Below the pieces are notes generated by a model that made no database searches, was not told the DNA's origin, and was given only the letters and a program-made list of their open reading frames with translations. From Acanthamoeba sp. SK_2022b (taxonomy: Eukaryota > Discosea > Longamoebia > Acanthamoebidae): a stretch of DNA of 64,000 bases. Below are positions 29,444 through 40,025 of the stretch, piece after piece (within the stretch, counting starts at the first letter, position 1; each line of letters starts with the position of its first letter). The DNA lies in the NCBI GenBank assembly GCA_027943245.1, contig JANDJZ010000020.1, positions 62,001 to 126,000 on the forward strand. Reading direction: 5' to 3'. A program made the translations under genes and the position numbers.

Positions 29444-30195
29444 AAGGTGTCCGGTGGCGGACAGCAGCGGCCACATCTGCCACATCGTCACGCAGTCCAT
29501 GCTGATCGACTTTGTGTGGCGCAACATCGACGCGCTGGGCGAGAAGCGGCACACGCGCGTTGACCAGCTGCGCCTCGAGTCGAGCACCGTCGTGACAGTC
29601 GACGCCAACACCAGGGCACTCACCGCCCTTTCCCTCATGCTCGACAAGGTGCGCCTCGAAAGCAGCCACCTCGCCTGGCTCGGGTGGCTCGACTGACTGA
29701 GGCTGTGTGGCCACGGCGCTAGGGCGTGTCCGGCCTGCCCGTAGTGAACGAGGAGGGCGCCCTCATCGACAACATCTCCACGCGTGACCTGCGGGTACAA
29801 GCGAATCCGCTCTACTCCATTTCCCTTCTAACCTACAGCAGGCAACATCGGCCGCCCCATCATCACAACGCAGGGGATCAGATACGATGCCAAGATGATC
29901 TGGCGCCTGTGGGAGTCAGTGGCGTTCTTCAAGAGAAGAATTGTTGAGAGCGACAGCAAGGTACAGCCATGGCTCGTTAAGGCTCTGGCCGTGGGACTCA
30001 CCAGGTATCCACCGTCCTCATAAGGCTCCGGTCAGCGTTGTCTATGTCCTGAGCTCAGACACACTGGAGACCGTGGTGCGCAAGATGGCCGAGCACCGCA
30101 TCCACCGCGTCTTCGTTGTCGACGATGAGCAGCACAAGCGACCCATCCACGTGCTCTCCCAGTGTGCAGTCCTCCAGAACGTGTTACGGACCTGA
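28574..30195 (+). CDS. Four-CBS-domain protein (SNF4/AMPK-gamma-like architecture)
   Basis: Eight exons: 28574-28754, 28831-28979, 29064-29157, 29233-29323, 29447-29648, 29723-29794, 29874-29960, 30025-30195 (348 residues). Four CBS motifs occur in tandem: around LPEAFRLLVEHGILAAPVLG (first), YSLLHAAEILAWSGAHRCPV (second), ALTALSLMLDKGVSGLPVVN (third) and LETVVRKMAEHRIHRVFVVD (fourth). Two CBS pairs are the arrangement of AMPK gamma and plant CBS proteins that bind adenine nucleotides, so an energy-sensing role is a reasonable inference. The glutamine/lysine-rich N-terminus is short. An alternative start is the ATG at 28622 (MANTEEES). It begins only 128 bp after the myosin stop on the same strand. 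A TG microsatellite fills intron 4. Confidence 0.88.
29372..29441. repeat. (TG)n microsatellite in CBS-protein intron
   Basis: A 70-bp TG run in intron 4 of the CBS gene, ending next to the acceptor TACAAG. Confidence 0.97.
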
Positions 30196-30394
30196 AAGCT
30201 GTTTTGGATTTGAGCAGATTTGGAGGTGGTTCTAGTTCACGTCATTTCTGTATCTGAGCGGTCCCCTCGACTCACGGTCATTGCCGTGCTTCGTCGTTTC
30301 TTTATCTTGCTGAAGCCACTGGTACTGCCCACCTCTAGAAGGTGATCCAAAATACATGATAGGCCCAAAAATGTGAACCAACACAACCAGCAGA
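30196..30394. other. Convergent spacer
   Basis: About 200 bp between the stop codons of the CBS-protein gene and the cytochrome b561 gene. Nothing else is seen. Confidence 0.6.
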
Positions 30395-31550
30395 CTAAGC
30401 ATCGATGAGGTTGACCGAGGAGCGCCGTCGTCGCTGCGATTCGGTAGGGGAATCGTTGACGGGGAGGTAGAGGCGGCCATCCTGATTCTTCATCTTGATA
30501 GAGTCCTGTGACGCCATGCCCTCTTCGGGGATGAGGTCGGCCCCCTTGACCCAGAAATCGAAGAAGAGCACGATGAGCGCCAGCACAAAGCTCAGCACGT
30601 AAACCGTGATCGCCGTGTTCTGCTCTCCTGTTCAAGTCGTGGGATGGTGGTGTGAGATTTGGTGAATACCACACGCAAGCGGCCAAACTTTGTGGGGTAC
30701 GCACTTGACTCGAATTTCTGCATCACACCGGTCAAAAAGGCGGTAAGGGCGCTCGCGTACACAAGCGTTCCCAGCCTACCGTGCCACCTCAAGAAGCGCT
30801 TAACAAAGAATATGCAAACATCAAGTCAAGTTTCTGCAAACAAGTTTTTACAGATGGGCTCCACCAATCAAAAGATAGGGACGTGACGTCGGCGTACCTG
30901 GTTGTTCTTGAAGAGGACGAAGAGCTTGAGGGTACCCGCAATGCCCTGCATGAGCGAGAAGAAGATCACGGCCAGGCCCAGCCTTCCATGTACCCTGCCG
31001 AATCGCATCACAAAAGTCAGGCATTGGTGGGAAAGGATTGGAAAAGAGAAATAAAAATAAACATAATAATAATAATAAAGAGCGATTTACTGTTAGTGGG
31101 GTGGGGAATGGCACGAGTGGAAGCGCGGCTTGCCGGTGTCCTGCTTGACCTGTTCGATGATGCCAAGTCCGGCGACCGAGAGACACACCCACACGCCCGA
31201 CAGGATGCCGTGTACCACGCGCGCCTTGTTTCGCGAGATGCCGGCAAACGCTGTGTACACACGTACGCCTACACTCCAAGACAATACATCACACAGGCAA
31301 CGCGATTGGACATAAAACGACTAACTCCGCGGTGAGAAAGAAGCGGGGAGAAGCGCGCACCATGGGAAAGGAAGAGGATGGCGCCGATGGTGAGGAGCAC
31401 GGGGTGCCAGAAGAACAGCTCGTCGACGCCAATGACCCGCACGCAGGCGGCGATGACAATAGCCACGATAGCCACCTCTAGCGCTAAACACAACAACCCG
31501 AGACCCCACCGCACCACCAGGTCGCTTGTCTGCAGCTGCGTTTCGCCCAT
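30395..31550 (-). CDS. Cytochrome b561-domain membrane protein
   Basis: Five exons on the minus strand: 31550-31361, 31250-31115, 30994-30898, 30798-30705, 30627-30395 (249 residues). Hydrophobic helices carry histidines in b561-typical places: FFWHPVLLTIG, KARVVHGILSG, HSVHGRLGLAVIFF and RFLRWHGRLGTLVYAS, so the four candidate haem ligands are present. The first helix is WGLGLLCLALEVAIVAIVIA. The C-terminal cytosolic tail is hydrophilic and contains RRRRSS. The family moves electrons across membranes, usually from ascorbate to monodehydroascorbate or ferric iron. The substrate and membrane (plasma, lysosomal or contractile-vacuole) are unknown. Confidence 0.88.
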
Positions 31551-32233
31551 CTTGTCTTGGTTTCCGCTTTTGTTCTCCTAGCTAATCATATAAGAATTAA
31601 AAAATGTGGCAATACAACGGCAAGATTGGAGCATACCTCCGTAACAAAAGATGTGTACGTGAGCAAGGGGAAGAGAGAATGGTCTGCAGTGTTTGCTACG
31701 CGACGGTGGGCGACGAAGGTAGCCGGTTGGCTGTGTGAATTTTTAGTCACATAAAATAAAATGGCGATACGCCAACTGGAAACCTCCGAGGAAATTTTTA
31801 GACTGGCAAATCCTGTGCAGTCAAGTGATGCTTCCAGAGTATAGGGCAGATCATGCTAAGTGGGTGCAGTCATTAGAGGCTGCTTGGCCTGCACTCATGC
31901 ACCTCCTTCACCATTAACATGCCTGCATCTCTGTAGTACTGCTATGTGTGAGCATGTGGTTTGGCCTGTTTTACCATTTCATGTTGTCAATCTTGCAAGG
32001 AGAGGGTGCTGTCAGCTTTGGATACCCCTATCATTGCTTCTTCTCTGCAAGTCAGCCAAGGGAGCCTGGTGGTTCATAGACCCCAATGGCACTTCTTCTC
32101 CAACAGCATGAATGTCATCAATTTATGGCAGTGTCAGAAGCACCAGCAGTACAACCTTGATTGATCCACAGCTCCTCACTTGCACAGAGCAGGGCAGCAG
32201 CCATGAATTGAGCACTCACATCTTCCTTTAGGT

Positions 32234-32981
32234 GTGTCCACATACAACAACACAGTGAAGGCCAAGTTCAGCAGCCTGTTGGCCTGGGCCATCTCAGTTG
32301 TATCATGCATGGTGTCAACACTATGGGCGCCTGGTGTAACTCCATGGCAATCAGCAAGGGCATGCCCTACACCAGAGCTCTGGGTCTGGGCCAAAACTTT
32401 GACACCTGGGCGCAGGGAATGTTCCCCAATGTGTTCGATCCAGCCTGGGACACATGCATGAACAGCCTAACTGTGTCAGGCTGCTTGCCCTATCACACAG
32501 ACCGACTCTTGATAGGCTACTTCCTCATCAACGAGGTGACACATCTGCACTGATCCTGGTGGTGTCTTCTCTGTGATTGTGGTTCAAGTGATGTGATACT
32601 TCCCATGCACATCATGGTCAGTTTGGCTGTGGCCCAGACTTTGCCCTCTCCTTGCTGCACCACCACCTTACTCACCACCTGCAGCTTGATAATTGCAGTC
32701 GTGAGAACATGCTGGCTGACCGTCAGTGGCTGGTGCATAACCAAGTCTTCCATAATATCACCATCTCTTTTCTGCCAGTGGGGCACACCCATGAGGACAT
32801 TGACCAGATGTTCTCCACATTCGTTGTGGGCATGAAGTACAATCCTCATGTGTTTACTGTGGATGACTTTGTGCAAGGGCTCAACACCTGGTACTCCAAC
32901 AATATTCATAAGCCAGAGCCCCTTTTCCTGCTTGAATGTTGGTCATTCAAGACCTGGCTAGACCCTTATATCCAAGTGTGA
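32234..32981 (+). pseudogene. Fragmented DUF7869-like (DDE/RNase H-like type) ORF
   Basis: Two fragments in the same orientation are interrupted by stops and a frame change. The first (32305-32553) reads through MPYTRALGLGQNFDTWAQGM. The second (32652-32981) carries LQLDNCSRENMLADRQWLVH and FLPVGHTHEDIDQMFSTF. The pattern LQLDN...(about 25 residues)...VGHTHEDID..FS is one I associate with DUF7869 proteins, which are usually encoded by mobile or repeated genes in protists, fungi and animals. The interruption near 32556-32640 contains in-frame stops and no convincing splice pair, so I call it broken. Family membership is from motif memory and needs a profile search. Confidence 0.6.
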
Positions 32982-33629
32982 AGGGCACCACGCCCACATA
33001 TCTTCTGCTTCACTCATGGTGATGATGGAAGGGTGCAGCTGAAACCAAGGACTACCACTCCAGTTCCTCAGCTTGGATGGGCCCCAACCATTTCCTTTAG
33101 TTATGTCCCACTGATGGCCCTATCCCCCTGGTTCCTGCTTAGCTTGATCCAACCACTCTCAAGGATACCCTGCATGCCCTCGACTGTGCTCAGCTCCAGG
33201 CCTCTTATGAGCACATGGTATCTCTCTTCAATAATCCTCCTCATGAGCGCCTACTTGTGAATCCATTTCAGTGGGTTTACAACAGTCCATGATACTATTC
33301 CTGCTGAGCCTCTTGACCCACCTTACTGTGCTGGCCTCGCCCTGACAGTCAAGGCCACCTGTGATCTCACCACTGATAAGCCTGATGATGGTGCCATAAA
33401 AGCAGTGTGTGGTGAAAAAGGAAGTGTTTGGCTTGGCTTGGTGAAGTGTACTACAAGGGCCCAAATCTTCCTTAGAGGAAGATGATGATGGTTCATTCCA
33501 CCTGGTGCCTGCTGGTTATGCATAAGACCTGCACTACAAAAGCAACTATTGGACATGTGTGAGTTGGCCCAAAAATTCAAAGCACAGGCCAGCAGGTTAC
33601 TTGCAACTGTTGGCCCATGATGAAATCAA

Positions 33630-33790
33630 TTGGGACTGTGTATGCATATGTTATCCTAATAAAACCATTTCCTGATCCAATTTTCTTGATCTTGCCCAAT
33701 TCAATGTCCAAACACAAGTGGACTGCATATGCATACATGATCAGAATAAAGCAATTTCTTTATCTGATTTTCTTCATGTGTTGAACTGTG
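33630..33790. repeat. Degenerate ~88-bp direct repeat pair
   Basis: GACTGTGTATGCATATG at 33635 and GACTGCATATGCATAC at 33721 each lead into similar AATAAA.CATTTC...TTTTCTT sequence. The two units are about 87 bp apart and clearly diverged. They lie in the AT-rich island. Confidence 0.6.
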
Positions 33791-34109
33791 CACACCACCT
33801 GCGCATTGGGCTCTCACCCTTGCACAATTACACCTAACTATTTGGTGACTTCATGCTATTCAGAGGTTGAACACCTCAACTAAACCACCATCCAATCTCT
33901 ACTAAATAAAGTTAAGATCTGCTTAAAGTGAAATTTCATCTGCACCGATGTGCCAATGCTCACCATGTTGTTTTGTGATGTGTATGCATACACGCCCAGA
34001 TAGTGGGCATTTTTGTGGTGAAGGAGTGAGCATTTCATTCATGTGCATCATGGCAGAGCAGAGAGAAATGCCAAGAAGACCTCCAACATCACATGCCCAC
34101 ATGACCAGA

Positions 34110-34385
34110 TTTTTGTGGTGACAGAGGTGCATGAGCATTGCACACGTGTATGCAACGGTATGGCAAGCATAAACCCCAAGAAGGCCATCAGCACCACATG
34201 CTCATACAGGACCAGATGGCAGGTGGTGATGTGTGGTGAAGAGGAGCTGCATGAACACTGCATATGTGGACACTATGGTTGCAAGGAGGTGCACTGGCAA
34301 AACCTTGATGCAATTCCATCAATGAAGCAGCTCTCACCTGCACATGCATTGCACACACATATGCAATGGTATGGCAAGGCAGCAT
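34110..34385. repeat. Degenerate tandem repeats, units starting TGCATGA/TGCACAT
   Basis: Similar segments begin near 34128 (TGCATGAGCATTGCACACG), 34248 (TGCATGAACACTGCATATG) and 34339 (TGCACATGCATTGCACACA). Each is followed by a TATGCAA.GGTATGGCAAG-like tail. Spacing is about 120 and 90 bp. The first two are also preceded by ACCAGAT...GTGGTGA. I found no coding frame shared by the units. Confidence 0.6.
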
Positions 34386-34945
34386 TAAGAGGTAAGGAGA
34401 TGAAGAAAATGCAGAGCCATTGGGTTCTGTGTGCTAGCAGCATTTGGGTAGACAGCTGTTGTGTTTCTTGAAGGTGCCACTTACAGTCAATGTTGTATGT
34501 TTGTGATTTGCACCATTCACCATTAACCAGCCACCATGATGGAGCTGCTGCAGAATTCATGAAATCTTCATGCTTATCACTGAGTAAGGGATGGGTCTTT
34601 ACTGAAACCACCATTACTGCAGTGACCACATATCTAAAAAAAGATACCTTGTGCTTCATGACACCCTACTGCCAACTCAATGCCCTTGCAGTCCTAAGTA
34701 ATACTTGTTGTTACTGTTGGAAGTGGCCACAGAATGCATTGTATCATTGGTTAGGCTGGATATAAAAGTTGACATTTTTTAAGATGCAATAAAAATCACT
34801 TGTTTCTTTGGATTTGCCCAAATAATGAGTTGGCATTTTTCCCCAAAAGTATTTTTATCCTTGCGAAATGGGAGATTTGGAGTTAAAACCTATTTTGAGG
34901 AGCTAAAGCTTGAAATCAAAATCAATTTTAAAATGACTGGACCTC

Positions 34946-35122
34946 TCATTTGATGAGGGGGTTAATGGTACTCCAGTGCTGCTTGCACCACTTGAGCATC
35001 ATCTCAAAGGTGGCAGGAAGGTCTAGGAAGGTTGCCTTGGTTGGTTGAGTAGTAGTGGAAGTTGTAGGTGGAGCACCTTTTGCTTTGATTTTCTCATTGG
35101 TCAGATTGCAGGTCAAGCCCAT
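34946..35122 (-). CDS. Short ORF in the AT-rich island, function unknown
   Basis: A 58-codon open frame on the minus strand starts MGLTCNLTNEKIKAKG and ends KQHWSTINPLIK. It has a Thr/Pro-rich middle and a helix-like end. I do not recognise it. It could be the remaining terminus of an element-encoded protein. The composition is protein-like, but the length makes chance a real possibility. Confidence 0.3.
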   Translation of the reverse strand: MGLTCNLTNEKIKAKGAPPTTSTTTQPTKATFLDLPATFEMMLKWCKQHWSTINPLIK

Positions 35123-36115
35123 TTTAGACTGTTGTGGTGGTAGGAAGTCCTAACAAATCAGATTCCCATTAATTTGTTATGCACTGCTTTTAGCATACTG
35201 CCCGGCTACTTCAGTCATTGCCAAGGAGTGTCAGGTAGTAAAGCTGTGGGTTGTGGAGAAGACATTGAATTTTTTAAAAATTACTAATGGCACAGAAGGG
35301 TAAGACCTAGTTGGGTTGATTGCCATCATTTTCAGTCCAATTAAAGCATAAAATACAATTGATTATGCATAGTGTCAGCAGAAATTTTACTTGCCAATTG
35401 CCATCCTTGGTTAAATTGGAATGGGTGAAAGTCTAGAGTGACATTGTGGCTGAACTCTTTCCCACACTGCGCTGTTTGAAGTAACATCACCCTTCCTCTT
35501 CTTGCTCCTTCATCACTGTTATACCTGTGATAAGCTGTATACAGTCCACACATGCTCAAAAAAATCATCTGTCTTGGCATGAGGAGCACATACTGTGTCT
35601 GGAAAAAACCACACAGAACATGCATCCTAAAGGCACCAATGCAGTCAAAGGTGGTCAAAATGATTATTTTGAGCGTGCACAGACTGTAGACCCTTCAGCC
35701 TGAGCCTGGTGTGTGCACCTGCACTGACAAGGCTTGGAGCTGGCAAGTGTTCTCACACAGACAGAGAGTTGCTGCACAATGACGCAGATTTTTGACATTC
35801 GGCTGCCACGCCCAAGTGTGTTGACCACAAACAAGATATTCTTTATTGGAACCGCCTTACAACCGGGAAATCGCCCGGTCCTCAATTTTTTTTTAATCTT
35901 CTGACCAGACTGCTCCCTTAAGGGCGAGTGTCAAGTTCACGCGCAAAAACATGTTTCATTTCCTGTTTCCACGAACAGGACCTATCACACTCAAAAAAGG
36001 ATATGTGGTTGCGGGTCAACCGCGATAAGGCAAGGGCAACCATCGGGAATATGGGATAGAGCCTATTGGAACCTAACACGATAAGGCCACTTCTCCACTG
36101 AAGCAGGCTACAACG

Positions 36116-39100
36116 ATGAGGGCCTTGTATGTCTTCTGGATCGCGTTGACTGTAGGTGTGGCCTTGGTCTTAATCCCAGCCACCGCCACCCGGTCGGTAC
36201 GACAGACCGACGAGCTTCGAGTCGAGCTCCAGGCGCCCATCCCCGAACATGTGCTTCTCTTATCCGGTTGGTCGATGAGCCAGAAGCGAGCTGCCTCCAC
36301 CCAGCAGGTCACCTTCTTCCTAGAGCTAGAGTAAATCTCCCCTCTTCTATGGCGTTGCTGGCTGACCCTTTTCACTGAACTGTCCGCGGGGGGCGTGCGT
36401 TCGTGGGGTCTGGATCGACTACAGGACGGGCAAATGGGGCATAGCGCAGCAGGTGGCGCAGGAGGTGTCCGACCCCAAGTCACCCTCCTACGGCCAATTC
36501 CTCTCTGCGGAGCAACTCAGGTCCCTTCTTCTTCTGTAGTTCCACCAGTGAACCGGGCGTGTGTGACGGATGTCGCCATGTTTGGCACACAGGGATCTGG
36601 TGGCTGCCCCGCCAGATGTCGAGGAGGCCGTCCTGCGGTGGCTCGCCGATGAGAGCAAGGCAAATGGCAACCAACCCTTGACCACCAAGTCCTACGGCGA
36701 CGTGATCATGGTCCGTCTTCACCCCGAGCCCCCCTCCCCTCTCTGGACTCACGCCTTTCGCGCCAATGGTTTTCACCGTCGGGTGCAGGTGAGCACTACA
36801 GTGGCTAACACCGAACAGCTGTTCGACACGGAGATTGCCGAATTCACTCACCAGGAAACCGGCCGCACAGTCCCTCTCCTTAGCCAAAGTAAGCACTTGC
36901 AGCCACCTCTTCTCTTGAGGGGAGTATCAGATACCGAGCATGGAGAGCACTCATCGGTGCATCCCAATGGCCCACAGGCGCCATTGTTTCCTTGGATGTT
37001 AGTCGCAACGTGCGCAACCTGGTCGGTTTGACTGATGTCTCCTTTCCGCGCCGGTTCATTGCCCACGGCCGCTCTCGCAAGGACGCCACTGAGGTATCCA
37101 CCACACGGGTCTCTATTAAGCTTCCATATCATGTGCGGTTGTTTGGCGGTTTGATGAGCCCCTGCTTGACGTTAGGTGATGGACCGTCGGCAGTCGTCAG
37201 ACGTCGGTCCAGCGGATCTCAGGACGCGTTACAACGTTTCTTCGACCCTTTTGGCCTCATCTTCTGTATCGCAAGTGCGCCAACAGCTTGCCCAGTGTCT
37301 TGGCGTGCTGCGCAGCACTGTGCAATGCTGACCAACAACAATGGCCACCTCTATCCGCGAGGCAGGGTGTGGTGTCGTACAACGACTTGTATTCCGCCGG
37401 CGGCTTGCAGGTAGGTTCTCTCAGCTGACTGGCTGCCGACTGACTGGCTGCCTGGCTGACTGACTGGCCGCCAAATTTTTGCCACCTATGGTTGGGGTCA
37501 GACCTTTTCGACGTACTACAGCCTGCCCACGCCTACAGTGACTACAATCAGAGGCACCGGTTCCAATACTCCCTGCAGCTCCAGCGCTTGCTCAGCTTCA
37601 GGTAAACACCGAGAGCGCAAGTACCCAAGAACGCACAGTCTCACGTGGCGTGCTCTCGGGCGCAGGCGAGAGCGATCTCGATATCCAGTACATAACTGCC
37701 ATGGCTCGCAAGGCCAACCATCGATTTTATCTGAACGATAATGGGGGCTTATCCACCTACTACTGGGCCCTGGAAGTGGTCGCTGAATCCAATCCCGCCA
37801 TGGTTCGTGTCCCCTCCACCCCCGCGGCTCACTTGATCCTCCACATATTCACGAGGCTTTGCAGGTGTATTCTGTCTCGTGGGGCTCTGATGAAGTGACC
37901 AGCACAGGAGGATCGTGGAGCGACACCGCGCGCACTGAAGTGCAGCTGGCCAAGTTGGCTGCTCGAGGCATCTCCATGCTCGTTGCTTCAGGTTACATCA
38001 CCTCAGCTCTGTTGCCGTCGAGTTTGCATGTATTCGATGACATCTTACCCCATTCCACTCACACATGCATGCAGGCGACGGCGGCTCTGCTGGCGGAAGC
38101 GAAGCATGTCCTCTGGACACCTCACAGTACTGCTTCCCTGGCGGCTGCGACCACGCAACCACGTCCTGTACGCCGCCCCCTCTCCTCTATCCCATTCCAA
38201 CTCACGTCCTCCTGCTTCGCCCCACTGCCGCGATGCCGTCTCCTACCTGATTCTGAACCATCTCAGGCGGTCAAATTTGGGTAGTCGATTCGAGCGGGGC
38301 GCGCAGCTTCCCCTCAAGTACACCTCCAATCTCTCAACTCCTTCAAGCGTGGATGTTGTTTGTCCAACTGCAGTGTGTTGGTGCTTCTGGTGTCTCTGTG
38401 CCACACACACCAGCCAAAACGGGCCAATTCACTACGGACCAGCTCAACACAATCACCACCTTCCTCAACCAGCAGTCAGGCTGCAATGCCGCCATCGAAA
38501 CTGACTACAACGGTTCGCTCACGGCTACCACCGCCGCCCCTACTCGCAGCCGTGACCCATATACACGTGGGTGGTGTGGGCAGGTCTTGAGTGGCTCTAC
38601 TCGACCTGCTCCTGCTCGTCGTTCGCGTACGGCACCGTGGGCACTACACAATTCATGCGTTATTCGACTGCCACCTCCGGGATGACAAAGATGATCCAAA
38701 GCTTCACGGCTACCAGCGTGTGGGCGACCGCCGTGGGCGCCACCGAATGGCCCAGCTCAGGTACCCTCCACAGCAGAACACAACTACAGCAACGCCATGG
38801 CCGTGTCGACGCGGAGGACAAACGGTGAGGTTACTGGCATAAACGCAGGCATAGATGAAGTGGCCTCGGTGGCTGGCCTCTCAGGCATCACGTCCGGCGG
38901 CGGTTTCTCGGCAGTCTTCCCGCGGCCATCGTGGCAGAGCACATACGTGGGCACCTACCTAAACAAGACTGGTCTTGGTTTTCCGCCCACCTCCGTCTAC
39001 AATACCAACGGTAGGCCGCACAACCACACACATCACACGCAATTGCTGTGTGTGACGGTGGGGATAATGCCTTTCAGGGAGGGGATATCCGGACATCAGC

Positions 39101-39923
39101 CTGCTGGGTCACGGGTTCCATGTCTCTTCCGGCGGTACGACAGGCACCTCTACTCCACAGGTAAGACCCCCATCTTCCAACCAAGCACAAACGCGACAGA
39201 CTTTCTCAAAAACACACAGCCGCCAGCGCGATGATGACTCATATCTCTCACTGGCAGTGGGAGGTCTTGGACGGCACTAGCGCAAGCACGCCCTCTCTGG
39301 CCGGTTTGATCACGCTCATCAATCAGATGCGCATCACAGCGTATGTCCCTAAAACCACGTCCCTGCAGATGTATGTAGCACTCATTATTATTAACTGTGC
39401 ATATGCGGGATGAGTAGTGGCAAGTCGCAGCTGGGCTTCCTCAACCCTGTGCTCTATCAGATGGCCTCTGAACGCCCGTCGGCTTTCACCGACGTGGTCT
39501 CGGGTGACAACAAGGCCACCATGGGCTACGTGTGCCAGTACGGCTGGGCAGCCACTTCCGGCTGGGACGCCGCCACCGGCGTACGTCATCTCACCTTCCT
39601 ACACATCAGGAAAGCCACGCACATTCCTTCCTAACGCATTATATTCGACGGGGGATGTGGTCTAGTTGGGTGTTCCCAACTTTGGTGTGATGGCCGACTA
39701 CCTGCTCCATTTTGATGACGTCGCAGCCTCGCCGTCGCGGTCGCCCTCACGCTCACCCTCGCGGTCACCCACAAGGTCGCCCACGCACTCGCCCAAGAGA
39801 TCCCCAACGCACTCGCCCTCGCACTCGCCCTCGCACTCTCCCTCGCGCTCGCCCTCGCACTCGCCCTCGCGGAAGCCCTCCAGGTCGCCGACACACTCGC
39901 CCTCGAAGTCGCCCACACGCTAA
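36116..39923 (+). CDS. Peptidase family S53 (sedolisin/tripeptidyl-peptidase) with Ser-Pro repeat tail
   Basis: Many short exons: 36116-36330, 36425-36520, 36593-36710, 36789-36888, 36978-37093, from 37194, 37502-37601, 37666-37802, 37865-37991, from 38075, and further exons to a last one at 39666-39923. A signal peptide (FWIALTVGVALVLIP) precedes an S53 pro-domain ending near VGPADLRTRYNVSST. Catalytic motifs: ESDLDIQY (Glu and Asp), VASGDGG for the oxyanion Asp region, and DGTSASTPSLAG (Ser). VWATAVGATEWP is family-typical. NTNGRGYPDISLLG and the GWDAATG block near the end match the calcium-site region. Between GDGG and the AVGAT block there is a Cys-rich stretch longer than usual. The protein ends in about 50 residues of (S-P-x-x)n. 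It should be an acidic lysosomal or secreted endo/tripeptidyl peptidase. Splicing between 38200 and 39250 is not fully resolved. Confidence 0.85.
39726..39920 (+). repeat. 12-bp coding repeat giving (Ser-Pro-x-x)n
   Basis: The last exon of the sedolisin gene is built of TCGCCCTCxCxC-type 12-bp units, about 16 copies, encoding SPSRSPSRSPTRSPTH and so on. Mutations fall mostly at the variable codons, so the SP frame is maintained. Confidence 0.9.
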
Positions 39924-40025
39924 GGCCCTGCGAAGCGTCGATGCTGATTTCTTTGATACATTTAATGAGATTTGTTGGCCGACACTTACAATACAGGTCA
40001 CTTCTTTTCCAACAGTCGGGCCAGT

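Larger units (their letters stand above)
31745..35990. mobile_element. AT-richer island with decayed mobile-element-like sequence
   Basis: About 4.2 kb of sequence with clearly lower GC than both flanks. It is rich in TGCATATGCA-like words and lacks the short-intron, GC-rich exon style of the neighbourhood. It contains a broken DUF7869-like ORF (32234-32992), a short minus-strand ORF (34946-35122) and degenerate tandem repeats (33630-33790, 34110-34385). Boundaries are set by the change in composition; I found no clear terminal repeats or target-site duplication. It may be an old transposon insertion or a patch of foreign DNA. Confidence 0.55.

Noticed and set aside
31745..35990. Viral or giant-virus insertion
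   Set aside because: No virus-type gene (capsid, packaging ATPase, polymerase) is seen. The only recognisable ORF is mobile-element-like and decayed.
39726..39920. CRISPR-like regular array
   Set aside because: The 12-bp units encode an SP-x-x protein tail with no spacers, and the genome is eukaryotic.
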